64,000 bases of DNA from Labrys sp. WJW (GCF_001676615.1 NZ_LYXZ01000006.1:124001-188000); one strand, 5' to 3'. Counted from the first letter of the stretch, positions 1-9,046 are shown. Numbers and translations are program-made. The notes: a model not told the origin generated them from the letters alone.

Positions 1-261
1 ATCGCGAACTTCGATTGAATTGACAACCGTTCCGTCCGGCACGCACAACCCCTCATCTGCCTGGGCTTACAGCCAGGCTCGTCTCGGTTCATTTTTCTTG
101 GCTTTTGATAATGTGATCACAATATCCGATGGTTTGCAACGGTCCGGCGTGCAGGATTTTTAGGCGCCCCCTGCGGCGGATCGCGGCTTTTTTGGCCGCT
201 CCCCTACGCAAAAGCCGGGCGGACTGCTAAGGCAGGGTAGAAAAACGGGATTTTCAGACGA
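1..261. other. leading intergenic region, no gene seen
   Basis: I see no convincing coding frame here; the open frame on the minus strand is a shadow of maf. The stretch around 95-130 is comparatively AT-rich (it contains a TGATCA and an AATAT) and could hold the promoter of the maf-aroE group, but I cannot place -35/-10 boxes with confidence. Confidence 0.4.
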
Positions 262-903
262 ATGAAAAAAGTTGACGGTCGGGCTGAAGGCAGGATTGGC
301 GAAACATCGCCGCACTTCATTCTGGCCTCCAAGTCGGCCATTCGCGGCGAGATGCTCCGGGCCGCCGGGCTGGCGATCGAAACGATCCCGGCATCGATCG
401 ACGAGCGCGGCTTCGAACGTCGTTGGCAGACGGACAATCTGGCTCCCGACCGGGTTGCCGAAGCCCTTGCCCGCGAGAAAGCCCTTGCCGTTTCCCGGGA
501 CGAGCCGGACGCGGTGGTGATCGGTGCCGATCAAACCATGGCCTTGGGCGAGCAGCGCTTTTCCAAGGTGGCAACCTTGGCGGAGGCCCGCGACAAGCTC
601 CTCGCCTTGCGCGGACGGCGGCACGAACTGCATTCGGCCTATGCCCTGGCACGGAATGGCGAAGTCACCGCGAGCGGCGTTGCCAGCGCCCGCCTGACCA
701 TGCGCGATTTCTCCGATGCCTTCCTCGACGACTACCTTGCCCGAGCGGGCGAGGCCATCCTGGGCAGCGTCGGCTGCTATCAGCTCGAAGGGCTGGGCGT
801 GACCCTGTTCGAGGCGATCGAGGGCGACTATTTCACCATTCTCGGCCTCCCCCTGCTGCCTTTGCTCGCCGCGCTGCGCGAGCACGGCCTTGCGACCGCC
901 TGA
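262..903 (+). CDS. maf: Maf-family nucleotide pyrophosphatase (YceF-like)
   Basis: Predicted 213-residue cytoplasmic house-cleaning pyrophosphatase that hydrolyses non-canonical or modified nucleoside triphosphates. The N-terminal Maf signature ASKSAIR is at residues 22-28 and the catalytic region IGADQT at 87-92. The GADQ variant resembles the m7GTP-type YceF subgroup more than the GADT of dTTP/UTP-type Maf; that subgroup call is inference. The ATG at 262 has only a weak upstream purine stretch, so the start is moderately sure. Its stop is 18 bases before aroE, the conserved maf-aroE-coaE-dnaQ order of Hyphomicrobiales, so co-transcription is likely. Confidence 0.88.
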   Translation: MKKVDGRAEGRIGETSPHFILASKSAIRGEMLRAAGLAIETIPASIDERGFERRWQTDNLAPDRVAEALAREKALAVSRDEPDAVVIGADQTMALGEQRFSKVATLAEARDKLLALRGRRHELHSAYALARNGEVTASGVASARLTMRDFSDAFLDDYLARAGEAILGSVGCYQLEGLGVTLFEAIEGDYFTILGLPLLPLLAALREHGLATA

Positions 904-921
904 GCCCTTACAGGACCTGCC

Positions 922-1755
922 ATGAAACGTGCCTTCGTCGTCGGCTATCCCATCTCCCATTCACGTTCGCCGCTGATCCACGGGTTCTGGCTGAAGGAAC
1001 TCGGCATTCAGGGCAGCTATGAGCGCATCGCCGTGGAGCCCACGGCCTTCGAGACCTTTGTCGCGACCCTGGTCGAGCAGGGTTTTGCCGGCGGGAACGT
1101 AACCGTACCGCACAAGGAAGCAGCGTTCCGCCTTGCCAGCGTGGACGATCCTGTCGCGCGCGATCTCGAAGCGGTCAACACGCTCTGGTACGAAGATGGC
1201 GTGCTGAAAGGGATGAATACCGATGTCGCCGGCTTCCTTGCCAATCTCGACCAGGAGGCTCCGGGCTGGAGCGACGGGATGAAGCAGGCCGTCGTGCTGG
1301 GGGCTGGCGGCGCTTCTCGGGCCATTCTCTACGGGCTCCTGCAGCGTGGCGCCGAGCAGATCCTGCTGGTCAACCGCACACTGGAACGGGCCGAAGCACT
1401 TGCCCGCCATTTCGGCTCGAAGGTCACGGCTTTGGCCTGGGACCAGGCCGAGACCGCCCTTGCAGGGGCCGATCTCCTGGTCAATACCACCTCACTCGGC
1501 ATGAAAGGCCAGCCGCCGCTCGATCTCGATCTCTCGCGCCTGCCGAAATCGGCACTGGTCACCGACATCGTCTATGTACCGCTGGAGACGCCGCTGCTCG
1601 CAGCGGCCCGGCAGGCCCGGCTTGCCACGGTGGACGGGCTCGGCATGCTCCTGCACCAGGCCGTTCCCGGTTTCGAGCGCTGGTTCGGCGCCAGGCCCGA
1701 GGTGACGCCGCAATTGCGGGCGCTGGTGCTGGCGGACATCGAGGCGAAAGCGTAG
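922..1755 (+). CDS. aroE: shikimate dehydrogenase (NADP+)
   Basis: 277 residues, normal AroE length. It reduces 3-dehydroshikimate to shikimate in chorismate synthesis. Visible are the substrate-binding segment YPISHSRSP (residues 9-17), the catalytic lysine in TVPHKE (K65), N86 and D101 at expected spacing, and the Rossmann dinucleotide motif GAGGAS (128-132). A good Shine-Dalgarno (AGGA) precedes the ATG. It lies directly after maf and before coaE. The stop codon overlaps the first unit of a short tandem repeat (1753-1796). Confidence 0.95.
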   Translation: MKRAFVVGYPISHSRSPLIHGFWLKELGIQGSYERIAVEPTAFETFVATLVEQGFAGGNVTVPHKEAAFRLASVDDPVARDLEAVNTLWYEDGVLKGMNTDVAGFLANLDQEAPGWSDGMKQAVVLGAGGASRAILYGLLQRGAEQILLVNRTLERAEALARHFGSKVTALAWDQAETALAGADLLVNTTSLGMKGQPPLDLDLSRLPKSALVTDIVYVPLETPLLAAARQARLATVDGLGMLLHQAVPGFERWFGARPEVTPQLRALVLADIEAKA

Positions 1756-1796
1756 GATTTCCGGGGTTAGGATTTCCCGGCTTGGGATTTCCTGGC
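1753..1796. repeat. three tandem ~15-bp units at the aroE stop
   Basis: Three imperfect head-to-tail units of about 15 bases with the core GGATTTCC occupy 1753-1766, 1767-1781 and 1782-1796. The first unit contains the aroE stop codon TAG. This looks like local slippage duplication in the aroE-coaE gap; a regulatory role is not evident. Confidence 0.7.
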
Positions 1797-1858
1797 GATC
1801 CCTGCTGGCGTCCCAGTGTGATCACGATGCGGATGGGGGCGCGTGCCCCCTGGAGGCG

Positions 1859-2452
1859 ATGATGACCTTCATCCTTGGCCTGACCGGCTCGATCGGCATG
1901 GGCAAGTCGGCGACGGCAGCGATGTTCCGGGCGCGGGGCGTGCCGGTGCATGACGCCGATGCCACGGTTCATCGTCTCTATGCCGGGCCAGCCGTGGAGG
2001 CGGTGGAGGCGGCCTTTCCGGGGGTGTCGGTGGACGGGGTGATCGACCGCGCCAAGCTCGGCCGACAGGTATTCGGCAATGCCGAGGCGATGCGCACCCT
2101 CGAGACGATCGTACATCCGCTCGTCCATGCCGCAGAACAGGATTTCCTGGCCGCTGCCCGGGCCAGAGGCGCGAATCTCGCCGTGCTCGACATTCCCCTG
2201 CTCTATGAGACGGGCGGCGAGCGGCGCTGCCGGGCCGTGGCGGTGGTCTCGGCGCCCGCCCGCATCCAACGCGAGCGCGTGATGGCGCGTCCGGGCATGG
2301 ACGAGGAACGCTTCGCCGTGATCCTGGCCCGGCAGGTGCCGGATGTGGAAAAGCGTCGCCGCGCCCATTTCATCATCGATTCAAGCAAGGGTCTCGACTT
2401 TGCCCAGAGTCAGGTGGATGCCATAATCGCGGCCCTGTCCTCCACCGCTTGA
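1859..2452 (+). CDS. coaE: dephospho-CoA kinase
   Basis: 197 residues; it performs the last step of coenzyme A synthesis, phosphorylating the 3'-hydroxyl of dephospho-CoA with ATP. The P-loop GSIGMGKS (residues 10-17) and the following DAD motif of the CoA-binding region are typical of the family. Two ATGs stand in tandem at the start (1859 and 1862), so either could be used. Third gene of the conserved maf-aroE-coaE-dnaQ group. Confidence 0.94.
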   Translation: MMTFILGLTGSIGMGKSATAAMFRARGVPVHDADATVHRLYAGPAVEAVEAAFPGVSVDGVIDRAKLGRQVFGNAEAMRTLETIVHPLVHAAEQDFLAAARARGANLAVLDIPLLYETGGERRCRAVAVVSAPARIQRERVMARPGMDEERFAVILARQVPDVEKRRRAHFIIDSSKGLDFAQSQVDAIIAALSSTA

Positions 2453-2495
2453 GTCGGTGATGTGAAAAATGGTCATCTGCAGCGTCGCTTCGCTT

Positions 2496-2515
2496 GCCAA
2501 GACGAAAGTCTTGGC
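2496..2515. other. perfect 8-bp hairpin with GAAA tetraloop
   Basis: Perfect inverted repeat GCCAAGAC/GTCTTGGC (2496-2503 and 2508-2515) closed by GAAA, a GNRA-type loop, in the 135-base gap between coaE and dnaQ. No T-run follows immediately (the nearest is TATTTTT at about 2539-2545), so this is a weak terminator at best. It may instead be an mRNA-stabilising or processing hairpin. Confidence 0.55.
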
Positions 2516-2587
2516 TACGCTCTCTCCTCCCATTTGACTATTTTTGACCTCATCAAATTCCACACCATAGCTGACGACGGACCCTAA

Positions 2588-3277
2588 ATGCGCGAGATCA
2601 TCCTCGATACCGAAACCACCGGCCTCGATCCCAATGAAGGGCATCGGCTGGTCGAGATCGGCTGCGTCGAGATGATCGATCGCAATCCAACCGGCGCGAC
2701 CTGGCACAAATATTTCAATCCCGAACGCGACATGCCGGTGGAAGCCTTCAACGTGCATGGGCTCTCCGCCGAATTCCTCTCCGACAAGCCGCTTTTCGCC
2801 GAACTTGCCCAGGAATTCGTCGATTTCGTTGGTGACGCCCATCTCGTCATCCACAATGCCGGCTTCGACATGCGATTCCTCAATGCGGAGCTGAAGCGGG
2901 TCAACCTGGCGGTCCTGGCGATGGACCGGGTGGTCGATACCCTGGCCATGGCGCGGCGCAAGCATCCCGGCGCGCGTGCCTCGCTCGACGAACTCTGCCA
3001 GCGCTACGGCATCGACAATTCCAAGCGCGTCAAGCACGGCGCCTTGCTCGACGCCGAGATCCTGGCCGAAGTCTATATCGAGCTGACCGGCGGACGCCAG
3101 ACAGCGCTCAGCCTTGCTTCGGCGTCCGCCGCCATCGTCGCTCGCGCGGGCGGCGGCGCGGTCAGGCCCCGGCCAAAGGCGTTGCCCTCGCGCATCCGGC
3201 CCGAGGAACTGGCCGCCCATGAAGCCTTTATCGCCGGCCTGGGCGAGAACGCCCTGTGGAAGAAATATGCGGGGTGA
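2588..3277 (+). CDS. dnaQ: DNA polymerase III subunit epsilon (3'-5' proofreading exonuclease)
   Basis: 229 residues. The DEDDh exonuclease motifs are all present: ExoI LDTETTG with D7 and E9, ExoII HNAGFD with D94, and ExoIII KHGALLDAE with H150 and D155. This proofreading subunit binds DnaE in the replicative holoenzyme. The C-terminal tail (about 160-229) would carry the polymerase contact. It is the last gene of the maf-aroE-coaE-dnaQ series and converges with a transporter gene; a terminator-like hairpin follows. Confidence 0.95.
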   Translation: MREIILDTETTGLDPNEGHRLVEIGCVEMIDRNPTGATWHKYFNPERDMPVEAFNVHGLSAEFLSDKPLFAELAQEFVDFVGDAHLVIHNAGFDMRFLNAELKRVNLAVLAMDRVVDTLAMARRKHPGARASLDELCQRYGIDNSKRVKHGALLDAEILAEVYIELTGGRQTALSLASASAAIVARAGGGAVRPRPKALPSRIRPEELAAHEAFIAGLGENALWKKYAG

Positions 3278-3285
3278 CGGGACTT

Positions 3286-3306
3286 CGGTCGGGAGACCGG
3301 CCTTTT
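3286..3306 (+). terminator. probable intrinsic terminator after dnaQ
   Basis: Stem CGGTC/GACCG (3286-3290, 3295-3299) with loop GGGA, followed by GCC and TTTT (3303-3306), 9 bases after the dnaQ stop. The stem is short but the GNRA-type loop and T-run fit a rho-independent terminator. It lies between convergent genes. Confidence 0.5.
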
Positions 3307-3309
3307 GTC

Positions 3310-4236
3310 TCAGGCCGCCCGCAAGCGCCTGAACAGACGACCGTCGATCGCCATCAAAGCCAGGCCGATCAGGGCCATTCCGACGAAATGCTGCGGTTGG
3401 AGCCTTTCTCCAAGCACGAGCGCGCCGAGCAGGATGGCACTGATCGGGATGAGAAAGGTCACCAGGGCCAGATTGGTGGCGCCTGCCGTGGTCAGGATGC
3501 GGAAATAGAGGACATAGGCGAGTGCCGTCGACAGGGCAGCCAGGCCGAGCATCGCCGTCCAGACCGGCAGGCCCGGCATGGCCAGTGTCCAGGGCCGGTC
3601 GACCAGAAGGGCTACGGGCGCCAGCATCAGGGCAGAAGCGGTGACCTGTCCGGTGGCGGTAACCATTGGCGGTACGCCGAGTATCTTGAAGCGGCGGCCA
3701 AAAATGGCAGCGAGGGCATAGGAGAGGGCAGCGCCGAGCACGGCCAGCTGTGCCGCGACTTGTGAACCCAGGCCGGCGAGCACCTCCGGGCCGACCATCA
3801 GCGCCACCCCGGCAAGCCCGACGAATACACCGACAAGACGATGGCCGGTCATCCGCTCTTCTCTCGTCAGCAGATGGGCGGCGATCACAGTCCATAGCGG
3901 TGTCGTGGCGTTGAGGATGGCGGCAAGGCCTGAGGCGATCTCGGTCTGGCCCCAGACGATGAGGCAGAAGGGCGTGACGTTGTTGAGAAGGCCCATGCCG
4001 AAAAAAGCGGCCCAAAGGCGGGGCTCACGCGGCAGGGAATGGCCGTGGAACGGCAAGACCGTCAGCAGGATGAGCGCTGCCAGGCCGACGCGCAGCAGGA
4101 CGATGGTGAACGGCGGCAGGGCCTTCACTGCGATGCCCGTGAAGAAGAAGGACCCGCCCCAGAGCAGCGAGAGGGCGAGCAGCAGGCCCCATTCGGCGAG
4201 GCCCATGGAGCGATTGGGTGTGACTGGTATCGTCAT
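3310..4236 (-). CDS. EamA/DMT-family membrane transporter
   Basis: 308 residues from the preferred start (ATG at 4236, before TIPVTPNRSMGL); a longer frame to 4296 is possible. About ten hydrophobic segments are visible, and the protein splits into two similar EamA halves, each opening with a hydrophobic helix rich in W/G (LLWGGSFFF in half one). Members are inner-membrane metabolite exporters or permeases; the substrate cannot be read from sequence. Convergent with dnaQ. Confidence 0.85.
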   Translation of the reverse strand: MTIPVTPNRSMGLAEWGLLLALSLLWGGSFFFTGIAVKALPPFTIVLLRVGLAALILLTVLPFHGHSLPREPRLWAAFFGMGLLNNVTPFCLIVWGQTEIASGLAAILNATTPLWTVIAAHLLTREERMTGHRLVGVFVGLAGVALMVGPEVLAGLGSQVAAQLAVLGAALSYALAAIFGRRFKILGVPPMVTATGQVTASALMLAPVALLVDRPWTLAMPGLPVWTAMLGLAALSTALAYVLYFRILTTAGATNLALVTFLIPISAILLGALVLGERLQPQHFVGMALIGLALMAIDGRLFRRLRAA

Positions 4237-4357
4237 GGGACATGTCCGCAGAGCGAGTTTTCCCGAGATCTGCGGCACTGGTCGGGCCGATGCCACCCGC
4301 TTCCTGCGATCCCGGAAAAGATGCGTTTCGACCTGTCTCTATTTCCTGAGGTTCATA

Positions 4358-5470
4358 TCAGCCGTCTATGGCGAACAAAGCGTAGCCCGACCCCTCGCGG
4401 CCACTGCGGCGCACCGCAAGCCGGCGACCATCGGCTGACCAGGCCGCTTCCGAGGCGAGCCTCGGGACGACCGCATTGACGAGGCGCTGGCCGGTCCCGA
4501 TGTCCCAGACCTGCAGGATACCATCCGCCCCGACCGGGTGCAGGATCACGGATAGTCTGCGCCCATCCGGTGACAGCAGCAGCCAGCTGGTCGAAATCTG
4601 TTGCTTGGCAATGCCGAGATCGTGGCTCGATCTGTGGCCGTCGGCCTGTATGATTTCGATCACGCCCTTGTCGGCGCGGACCACCGCCGTGGTGCCGTCG
4701 GGCGTATTCACCGGCATGTCGCCGGAGCCGAATGCCCTGTTCCAATTCACCTGGCCCCGATCGATCTTTTCCCCCGCGATCGTCCATGCACCGGTGAAAA
4801 GTCGAAACCGCTGATTGTCCGGGTCGAACTGGCCGAAGCCGGACCGGCTTGCGGGGATGTCGTCCATCGGCTTTTCCCAGCCGGCTTCGCTGCCCGCCAG
4901 GGGCATGAGCTTGAGGGTCGCCGCCACCTGTTCAGTGGCGGCAGGGGCAGCTGCCTTGCCCTGCTGCGGTACGGCCATCGCGGCATGGCGGCCGTTCCAG
5001 GCGAGCAGAATGGCACCGTTGAGGCGGCCTTCCTCGAAACCGCCGAGCGGTGTGCGGTTGAGAACCGTGCCCGACTCGGCCGATACTTCAAGCAATGTAT
5101 AGCGTTGGGGAATGGCGCCGGTAGCGGTGGCCGGCTGGGTTTCGGTCATTGCCAGGGCCAGGCGATCGCTATCGCCCTCGAAGACCATCGCCGGATTGTT
5201 GAGGCTTTTGCCGTCGAACAGAGCCGGAAACTCATGGGCGGCGATGCAGCCGCTGCGGCGGAGCCAGACATCGATGAGGCCGCAGCTGCGCAGTTGCTGG
5301 CCGATAGCGTAAATGCTGCCGCCAACGAGCATCGCCGCGGCAAGGCATCCGACGATCAGTCGCCGCGTTCCCAACCCAATTCCTCCTGTGTCCGGTCCTG
5401 CCTTTGTCGAGAGGTACCGGATGATCGAAATTCGATCATAGCGCCGCCTTGGGAATGGCGCTTGTTTCAC
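4358..5470 (-). CDS. membrane-anchored protein with beta-propeller-like C-terminus, function unknown
   Basis: 370 residues. One transmembrane segment near residues 36-56 (LIVGCLAAAMLVGG) follows a basic N-terminus, predicting a periplasmic body anchored to the inner membrane. The C-terminal half has repeated propeller-blade patterns (LLLSPDGRRLSV, AAWSADGRRLAV, VWDIGTGQ), typical of WD40-like/TolB-like folds. I do not recognise a named family. The start is uncertain: an internal start just before the membrane segment is possible. It sits between a DMT transporter and secB on the same strand. Confidence 0.7.
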   Translation of the reverse strand: MKQAPFPRRRYDRISIIRYLSTKAGPDTGGIGLGTRRLIVGCLAAAMLVGGSIYAIGQQLRSCGLIDVWLRRSGCIAAHEFPALFDGKSLNNPAMVFEGDSDRLALAMTETQPATATGAIPQRYTLLEVSAESGTVLNRTPLGGFEEGRLNGAILLAWNGRHAAMAVPQQGKAAAPAATEQVAATLKLMPLAGSEAGWEKPMDDIPASRSGFGQFDPDNQRFRLFTGAWTIAGEKIDRGQVNWNRAFGSGDMPVNTPDGTTAVVRADKGVIEIIQADGHRSSHDLGIAKQQISTSWLLLSPDGRRLSVILHPVGADGILQVWDIGTGQRLVNAVVPRLASEAAWSADGRRLAVRRSGREGSGYALFAIDG

Positions 5471-5539
5471 AAGATACCAGGCGGCGCCTCGGGTGTGCGC
5501 CGCCGGCCCTGTTCAGGAGAGTTTCGCAGTCCGCGACGA

Positions 5540-6022
5540 TCAGGCCTGGCCGACGGTCGGCTGGCTCTGGGCGAGGCGGTTGCGATAGAGCGCCACGAAA
5601 TCGATCGGATCGATCATCAGGGGCGGGAAACCGCCATTGCGCGTGCAGTCGGCGATGATCTGGCGCGCGAAGGGGAAGAGCAGGCGCGGGCCTTCGATCA
5701 TCACCATGGCGTGGATGTTGTCTTCGGGAATGCCCGCGAGGCGGATCACCGCGCCATAGAGCAGCTCGAACTTGAACAGGGTGTTGGCGCCTTCGCCGGC
5801 GCCGCCTTCGATCGAAAGCTCGACTTCATAGTCGGGGCCGCCGAGCGGCTTGCCATTGACGTTGACGGTGAGCTGGATCTGCGGCGAGTTCTGCAAATTG
5901 CCGAGCGAACGCGGTGCGTTGGGGTTCTCGAAGGAGAGATCCTTGATGTATTGCGCCAGCACGTTGAGGGAGGGCTGGACTTCCTGCGCCTCTTCGGGGC
6001 CGTTCTGCTGTTCGTTCGCCAT
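5540..6022 (-). CDS. secB: protein-export chaperone SecB
   Basis: 160 residues, usual SecB length. The opening (LNVLAQYIKDLSFENP) is the classic SecB core, followed by VELSIEGG-like strand segments and a C-terminal helix. SecB holds preproteins unfolded and hands them to SecA for Sec translocation. Its neighbourhood near dnaQ/coaE/maf is conserved in Hyphomicrobiales, although here two other genes intervene. Confidence 0.95.
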   Translation of the reverse strand: MANEQQNGPEEAQEVQPSLNVLAQYIKDLSFENPNAPRSLGNLQNSPQIQLTVNVNGKPLGGPDYEVELSIEGGAGEGANTLFKFELLYGAVIRLAGIPEDNIHAMVMIEGPRLLFPFARQIIADCTRNGGFPPLMIDPIDFVALYRNRLAQSQPTVGQA

Positions 6023-6116
6023 TTCGAGTTCCTTAGTGGGTGTGCAGCCCTTGGGCCGAAGGAAAAAGCGCTCCGGAGCGTCTTGTGGTCCGGCAAGGCC
6101 GCCGAACCTGGCAACG

Positions 6117-6140
6117 ACGCGTCAGAACAAAGGGCTAGGG
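6117..6140. repeat. possible decayed fragment of an intergenic element
   Basis: 24 bases here resemble 45828-45851 with about four mismatches (shared core ACGCGTCA.AACAAAG). In the second locus the segment is the tail of a hairpin-rich element. It lies in the 289-base gap between secB and the ribokinase-like gene; I see nothing else definite in that gap. Confidence 0.35.
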
Positions 6141-6311
6141 CAAGGCGCGTTCCAGCTTGGAGACACCATACTCTAGGAATCACAATCCAGCGGCAGTCCG
6201 TTCGTGACAGGCCGCTGAGCCAGCGCGCGGGTACCACGCCAGGGCCGTGGCGACAAGGGGAGCTTGAACTTCCGCCCGACAGGGACTCGCCGCGCTTTGC
6301 CAATTTTCAGG

Positions 6312-7214
6312 CTATGACTGGCGCAGGGCGTCGTCGATCTCGGCCTTGGTCGGGATGGAGGACTGGGCGCCAGGCCGCGTGCAGGCCAGCGAACCGCTGG
6401 CGGCGCCGCGAGCCAGGGCAGCGTCGAAACCGAGGCCCTGGTCGAGGGCGGCGGCATAGGCGCCGGTGAAACTGTCGCCGGCGGCGGTGGTGTCGACCGG
6501 CGTCACCTTGAGGGCCGGCGCCGTGTGGCGTGCGCCCTTGCTCCAGCCGACCACGCCTTCGGCGCCCAGCGTGACGATGCCTGCGCAGCCGAAGCGCTCG
6601 CTGATCACGCGGGCGGCTTCGACAGGGTCGGTCGCCTCGATGCCGGCAGCCTTGGCGACCACCAGGGCCTCGTGCTCGTTGACGACGAGATCGTCGACCA
6701 GCCGGAGAACATCTTCAGGGAGCGGGCCGGCCGGTGCCACGTTGAAGACGACGCGGGCGCCGCGCGACTTGGCATGCTTGATCGCAGCGAAATTTTCGGA
6801 ATCGCGGATCTCGCGCTGCAGCAGCACGATGTCGCCCTTGGCGAGATCGAACGTCTCGAGCTGCTCGGCGCGCGTGGCCTGGTTGGCGCCGGACGCGACG
6901 ACGATGGCGTTCTCGGCCTTCTCGTCCACCGTGATCAGGGCGACGCAGGTCGGCTTGTCGACCGGCAGCACCGGCGCAACGTCGACGCCGGCTTCCCGCA
7001 TCACCGAAAGGGCGAGATCGGCGAAGCCGTCATTGCCGCGCGAGCCGATGATGGCGGTCTTCGAGCCGGCGCGTGCCGCCGACACCGCCTGGTTGGCACC
7101 CTTGCCGCCAGGCACCATGAAATAACCTTCGCACAGCACGGTTTCGCCGGGGTGGGGGATATGGCTGACATTGGTGACCAGGTCCACGCCAAGCGAACCG
7201 AACACGACGATCAT
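6312..7214 (-). CDS. rbsK: ribokinase (PfkB-family sugar kinase)
   Basis: 300 residues. The first PfkB signature (GGKGANQAVSAARAG, about residues 37-51) and the second (DTTAAGDSFTGAY, about 240-252, with catalytic Asp in AAGDSF) are both present; the GGKGANQA form is typical of ribokinase. It would phosphorylate D-ribose, but in this setting (next to dgoA/dgoK) another sugar or keto-sugar acid substrate is conceivable. A good SD (GAGGAAA) precedes ATG 7214. A 99-bp-family repeat separates it from dgoA. Confidence 0.85.
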   Translation of the reverse strand: MIVVFGSLGVDLVTNVSHIPHPGETVLCEGYFMVPGGKGANQAVSAARAGSKTAIIGSRGNDGFADLALSVMREAGVDVAPVLPVDKPTCVALITVDEKAENAIVVASGANQATRAEQLETFDLAKGDIVLLQREIRDSENFAAIKHAKSRGARVVFNVAPAGPLPEDVLRLVDDLVVNEHEALVVAKAAGIEATDPVEAARVISERFGCAGIVTLGAEGVVGWSKGARHTAPALKVTPVDTTAAGDSFTGAYAAALDQGLGFDAALARGAASGSLACTRPGAQSSIPTKAEIDDALRQS

Positions 7215-7281
7215 AGGGCGGTTTCCTCGATTGTTTTGGAAAGCATAACGGGAAAGGCGAGGCGCGCAACTCGGCCTCTCC

Positions 7282-7381
7282 AGAGCAAAGCGCGTTTATG
7301 GCTGAACGCTTGTTTGCTCAAACTCTTTGGCTCGACGCGCCTTTGCGATTCTAGGTGGCATCGTCAAATCGCAAAAACGCT
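7282..7381 (-). repeat. two-hairpin intergenic repeat, copy C (reverse orientation)
   Basis: Reverse-orientation copy of the element also at 45687-45785 and 63549-63646. Reading the minus strand, one hairpin is built on TTGCGATT/AATCGCAA and a second on GAGCAAA/TTTGCTC with inner CGTT/AACG. It fills most of the gap between dgoA and rbsK. Confidence 0.75.
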
Positions 7382-7393
7382 ATTGGGAAAGGT

Positions 7394-8038
7394 TCAGGCC
7401 GTGCGCTCGCCGTTGAGCGCCCGGATGGCGGCCGTGAGGGCAACTGCGCGCTCGCCGACTTCGGCGGCGCTGCGCCCGGCGGCGTAGAGGTCCGAACCCA
7501 CGCCGAAGCCGTCGACGCCGACGGCGAGATAGGGCGGAATGGTCTGGGGCGAGACGCCGCCGACCACCAGGACCTTGGTGCTGCGCGGCAGCACGGCGCG
7601 CATGGCCTTGACGGCGGCGGGCGAGGCCATCTCGGCCGGGAACAGCTTCAACGCATCGGCTCCCGCATCCAGTGCGGCGAAGGCCTCCGTCGGTGTGAAG
7701 AAGCCAGGAAGGGACAGCAGGCCGCGCGCCTTGCTGGCCCGGATCACCTCGACATCGGTGTTGGGCGAGACGATCACCGTGCCGCCCGCTTCGGCGACGC
7801 CGGCGACATCCTTGACGGTGAGCACGGTACCGGCGCCCACTAAAGCGCGTCCGGCGAGGCCGCGGGCGAGCAGGCCGATGGAACGAAGAGGATCGGGCGA
7901 GTTGAGCGGCACTTCCAGGATACGGATGCCGGCCGCGACGATCGCCTCGGCGATGGCTTCGACCTCGTCCGGCTTGACCCCGCGCAGGATGGCGACCAGC
8001 GGCATCTCGGCCAGGGCGGAGGCGAGGGTGAGGCTCAT
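7394..8038 (-). CDS. dgoA: 2-dehydro-3-deoxy-6-phosphogalactonate aldolase
   Basis: 214 residues, KDPG/KDPGal aldolase family (class I, Schiff-base lysine). Near the start MPLVAILRGV carries the family R; GAGTVL and the later KLFPAE motif (Schiff-base Lys) are visible. It splits KDPGal to pyruvate and glyceraldehyde 3-phosphate in the DeLey-Doudoroff galactose pathway. Its start follows the dgoK stop by 36 bases, which supports the galactonate rather than the gluconate role. Confidence 0.9.
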   Translation of the reverse strand: MSLTLASALAEMPLVAILRGVKPDEVEAIAEAIVAAGIRILEVPLNSPDPLRSIGLLARGLAGRALVGAGTVLTVKDVAGVAEAGGTVIVSPNTDVEVIRASKARGLLSLPGFFTPTEAFAALDAGADALKLFPAEMASPAAVKAMRAVLPRSTKVLVVGGVSPQTIPPYLAVGVDGFGVGSDLYAAGRSAAEVGERAVALTAAIRALNGERTA

Positions 8039-8074
8039 GGTTGTGTCCTTGTTGTCGGTTCGAAGGGCTTGAGG

Positions 8075-8947
8075 TCAGCGAGCCGCGGCCAGGGTGGAAA
8101 GACCGTCGAGGAAGGCGCGTTCGGGCGCGATGATCTCAATCGCACTGCCGCGGGCCCGCAGCGCCGAAACATAGCGTTTGGCCAGCACGCCATCAGCGAC
8201 CAGCGTGACGAGGTGGTCGGCGCCATAGCGCTTGAAGGCACCCTCGATCTCCGCATTGATCAGCAGGCCGGAGAGATAGGGGCCGACCTTCTCGCCGCTC
8301 ATCTCGCCGGCCAGCACACGGGTGCGGGCCTGGAACAGGCGGTTCAGCAGGCCGCGCTCGTCGGTGGCCGCTTCCAGGCCGTCATCGAAGCCGGTGAGAT
8401 CCTCCGGTTCGGCGGCGAGGCGGGCAAGCAGGCTGTGCTGGCGATAAAGGGCGTAAGTCTCGCCCGTCATGAAGGTGGCAAAACCGGTGATGATGCCATC
8501 CTCCACCCGTGCCCATTTGGAATGGGTACCGGGCAGGCAGACCAGGCCGTTGCTGACATCGGTGCCGAAGATCAGGGTTTCCTCGCCGCGCATGACGTCG
8601 GGACCGGTTTCATCGTGTACGATCACACCGGGAACGATCGAAATTCGCTCGTCGATGCGCAGCAGCGCCTCGGCGAGGCTCTTGGGCGAAGCGGGACAGG
8701 TCGCATAGGCGGCCTCCGCCCAGCCATTGCGGGCGCCGACCATGCCGGCCATCAGCACCGGAGCATCGGGGCTGGCCTTCATCCAGGCGCCGCAATGGCG
8801 CTCCAGCACGGCCGCGAAACCACCGGCCGGGACTGTCGACATGCCGTCCTCGGCCGAGATCCGGTCAAGCACCTTGCCGGCACTATCGAGGCGATAGGCC
8901 CGGAAACGGCTGGTGCCCCAGTCCACGGCAATGAGTTCGGAAGTCAT
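8075..8947 (-). CDS. dgoK: 2-dehydro-3-deoxygalactonokinase
   Basis: 290 residues. The N-terminal phosphate-binding segment AVDWGTSRFRAY (about 7-18) and the later PGTHSKW motif (about 159-165) are characteristic of the DgoK family. It phosphorylates 2-keto-3-deoxygalactonate at C6, feeding the aldolase encoded directly downstream. Likely co-transcribed with dgoA. Confidence 0.92.
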   Translation of the reverse strand: MTSELIAVDWGTSRFRAYRLDSAGKVLDRISAEDGMSTVPAGGFAAVLERHCGAWMKASPDAPVLMAGMVGARNGWAEAAYATCPASPKSLAEALLRIDERISIVPGVIVHDETGPDVMRGEETLIFGTDVSNGLVCLPGTHSKWARVEDGIITGFATFMTGETYALYRQHSLLARLAAEPEDLTGFDDGLEAATDERGLLNRLFQARTRVLAGEMSGEKVGPYLSGLLINAEIEGAFKRYGADHLVTLVADGVLAKRYVSALRARGSAIEIIAPERAFLDGLSTLAAAR

Positions 8948-9046
8948 GCTGATCCAATCCGGTTGGTGTTGGGTTCGACGCGCCTACATGCGCGCCCGTC
9001 CGCCGCCGCGCAAGCGCCATGGCGAGCATCGAGCCTTTATCGGTGC

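Noticed and set aside
160..960. Long open frame on the minus strand over maf
   Set aside because: It is antisense to the well-supported maf gene and its product has no recognisable motif; high-GC DNA often leaves such frames open.
2381..4015. 544-residue minus-strand frame across dnaQ and the DMT transporter
   Set aside because: It overlaps two clearly coding genes in other frames and has low-complexity composition without motifs.
4601..6469. 622-residue plus-strand frame across the propeller-like gene, secB and rbsK end
   Set aside because: Antisense to three genes on the minus strand; composition is typical of a shadow frame.
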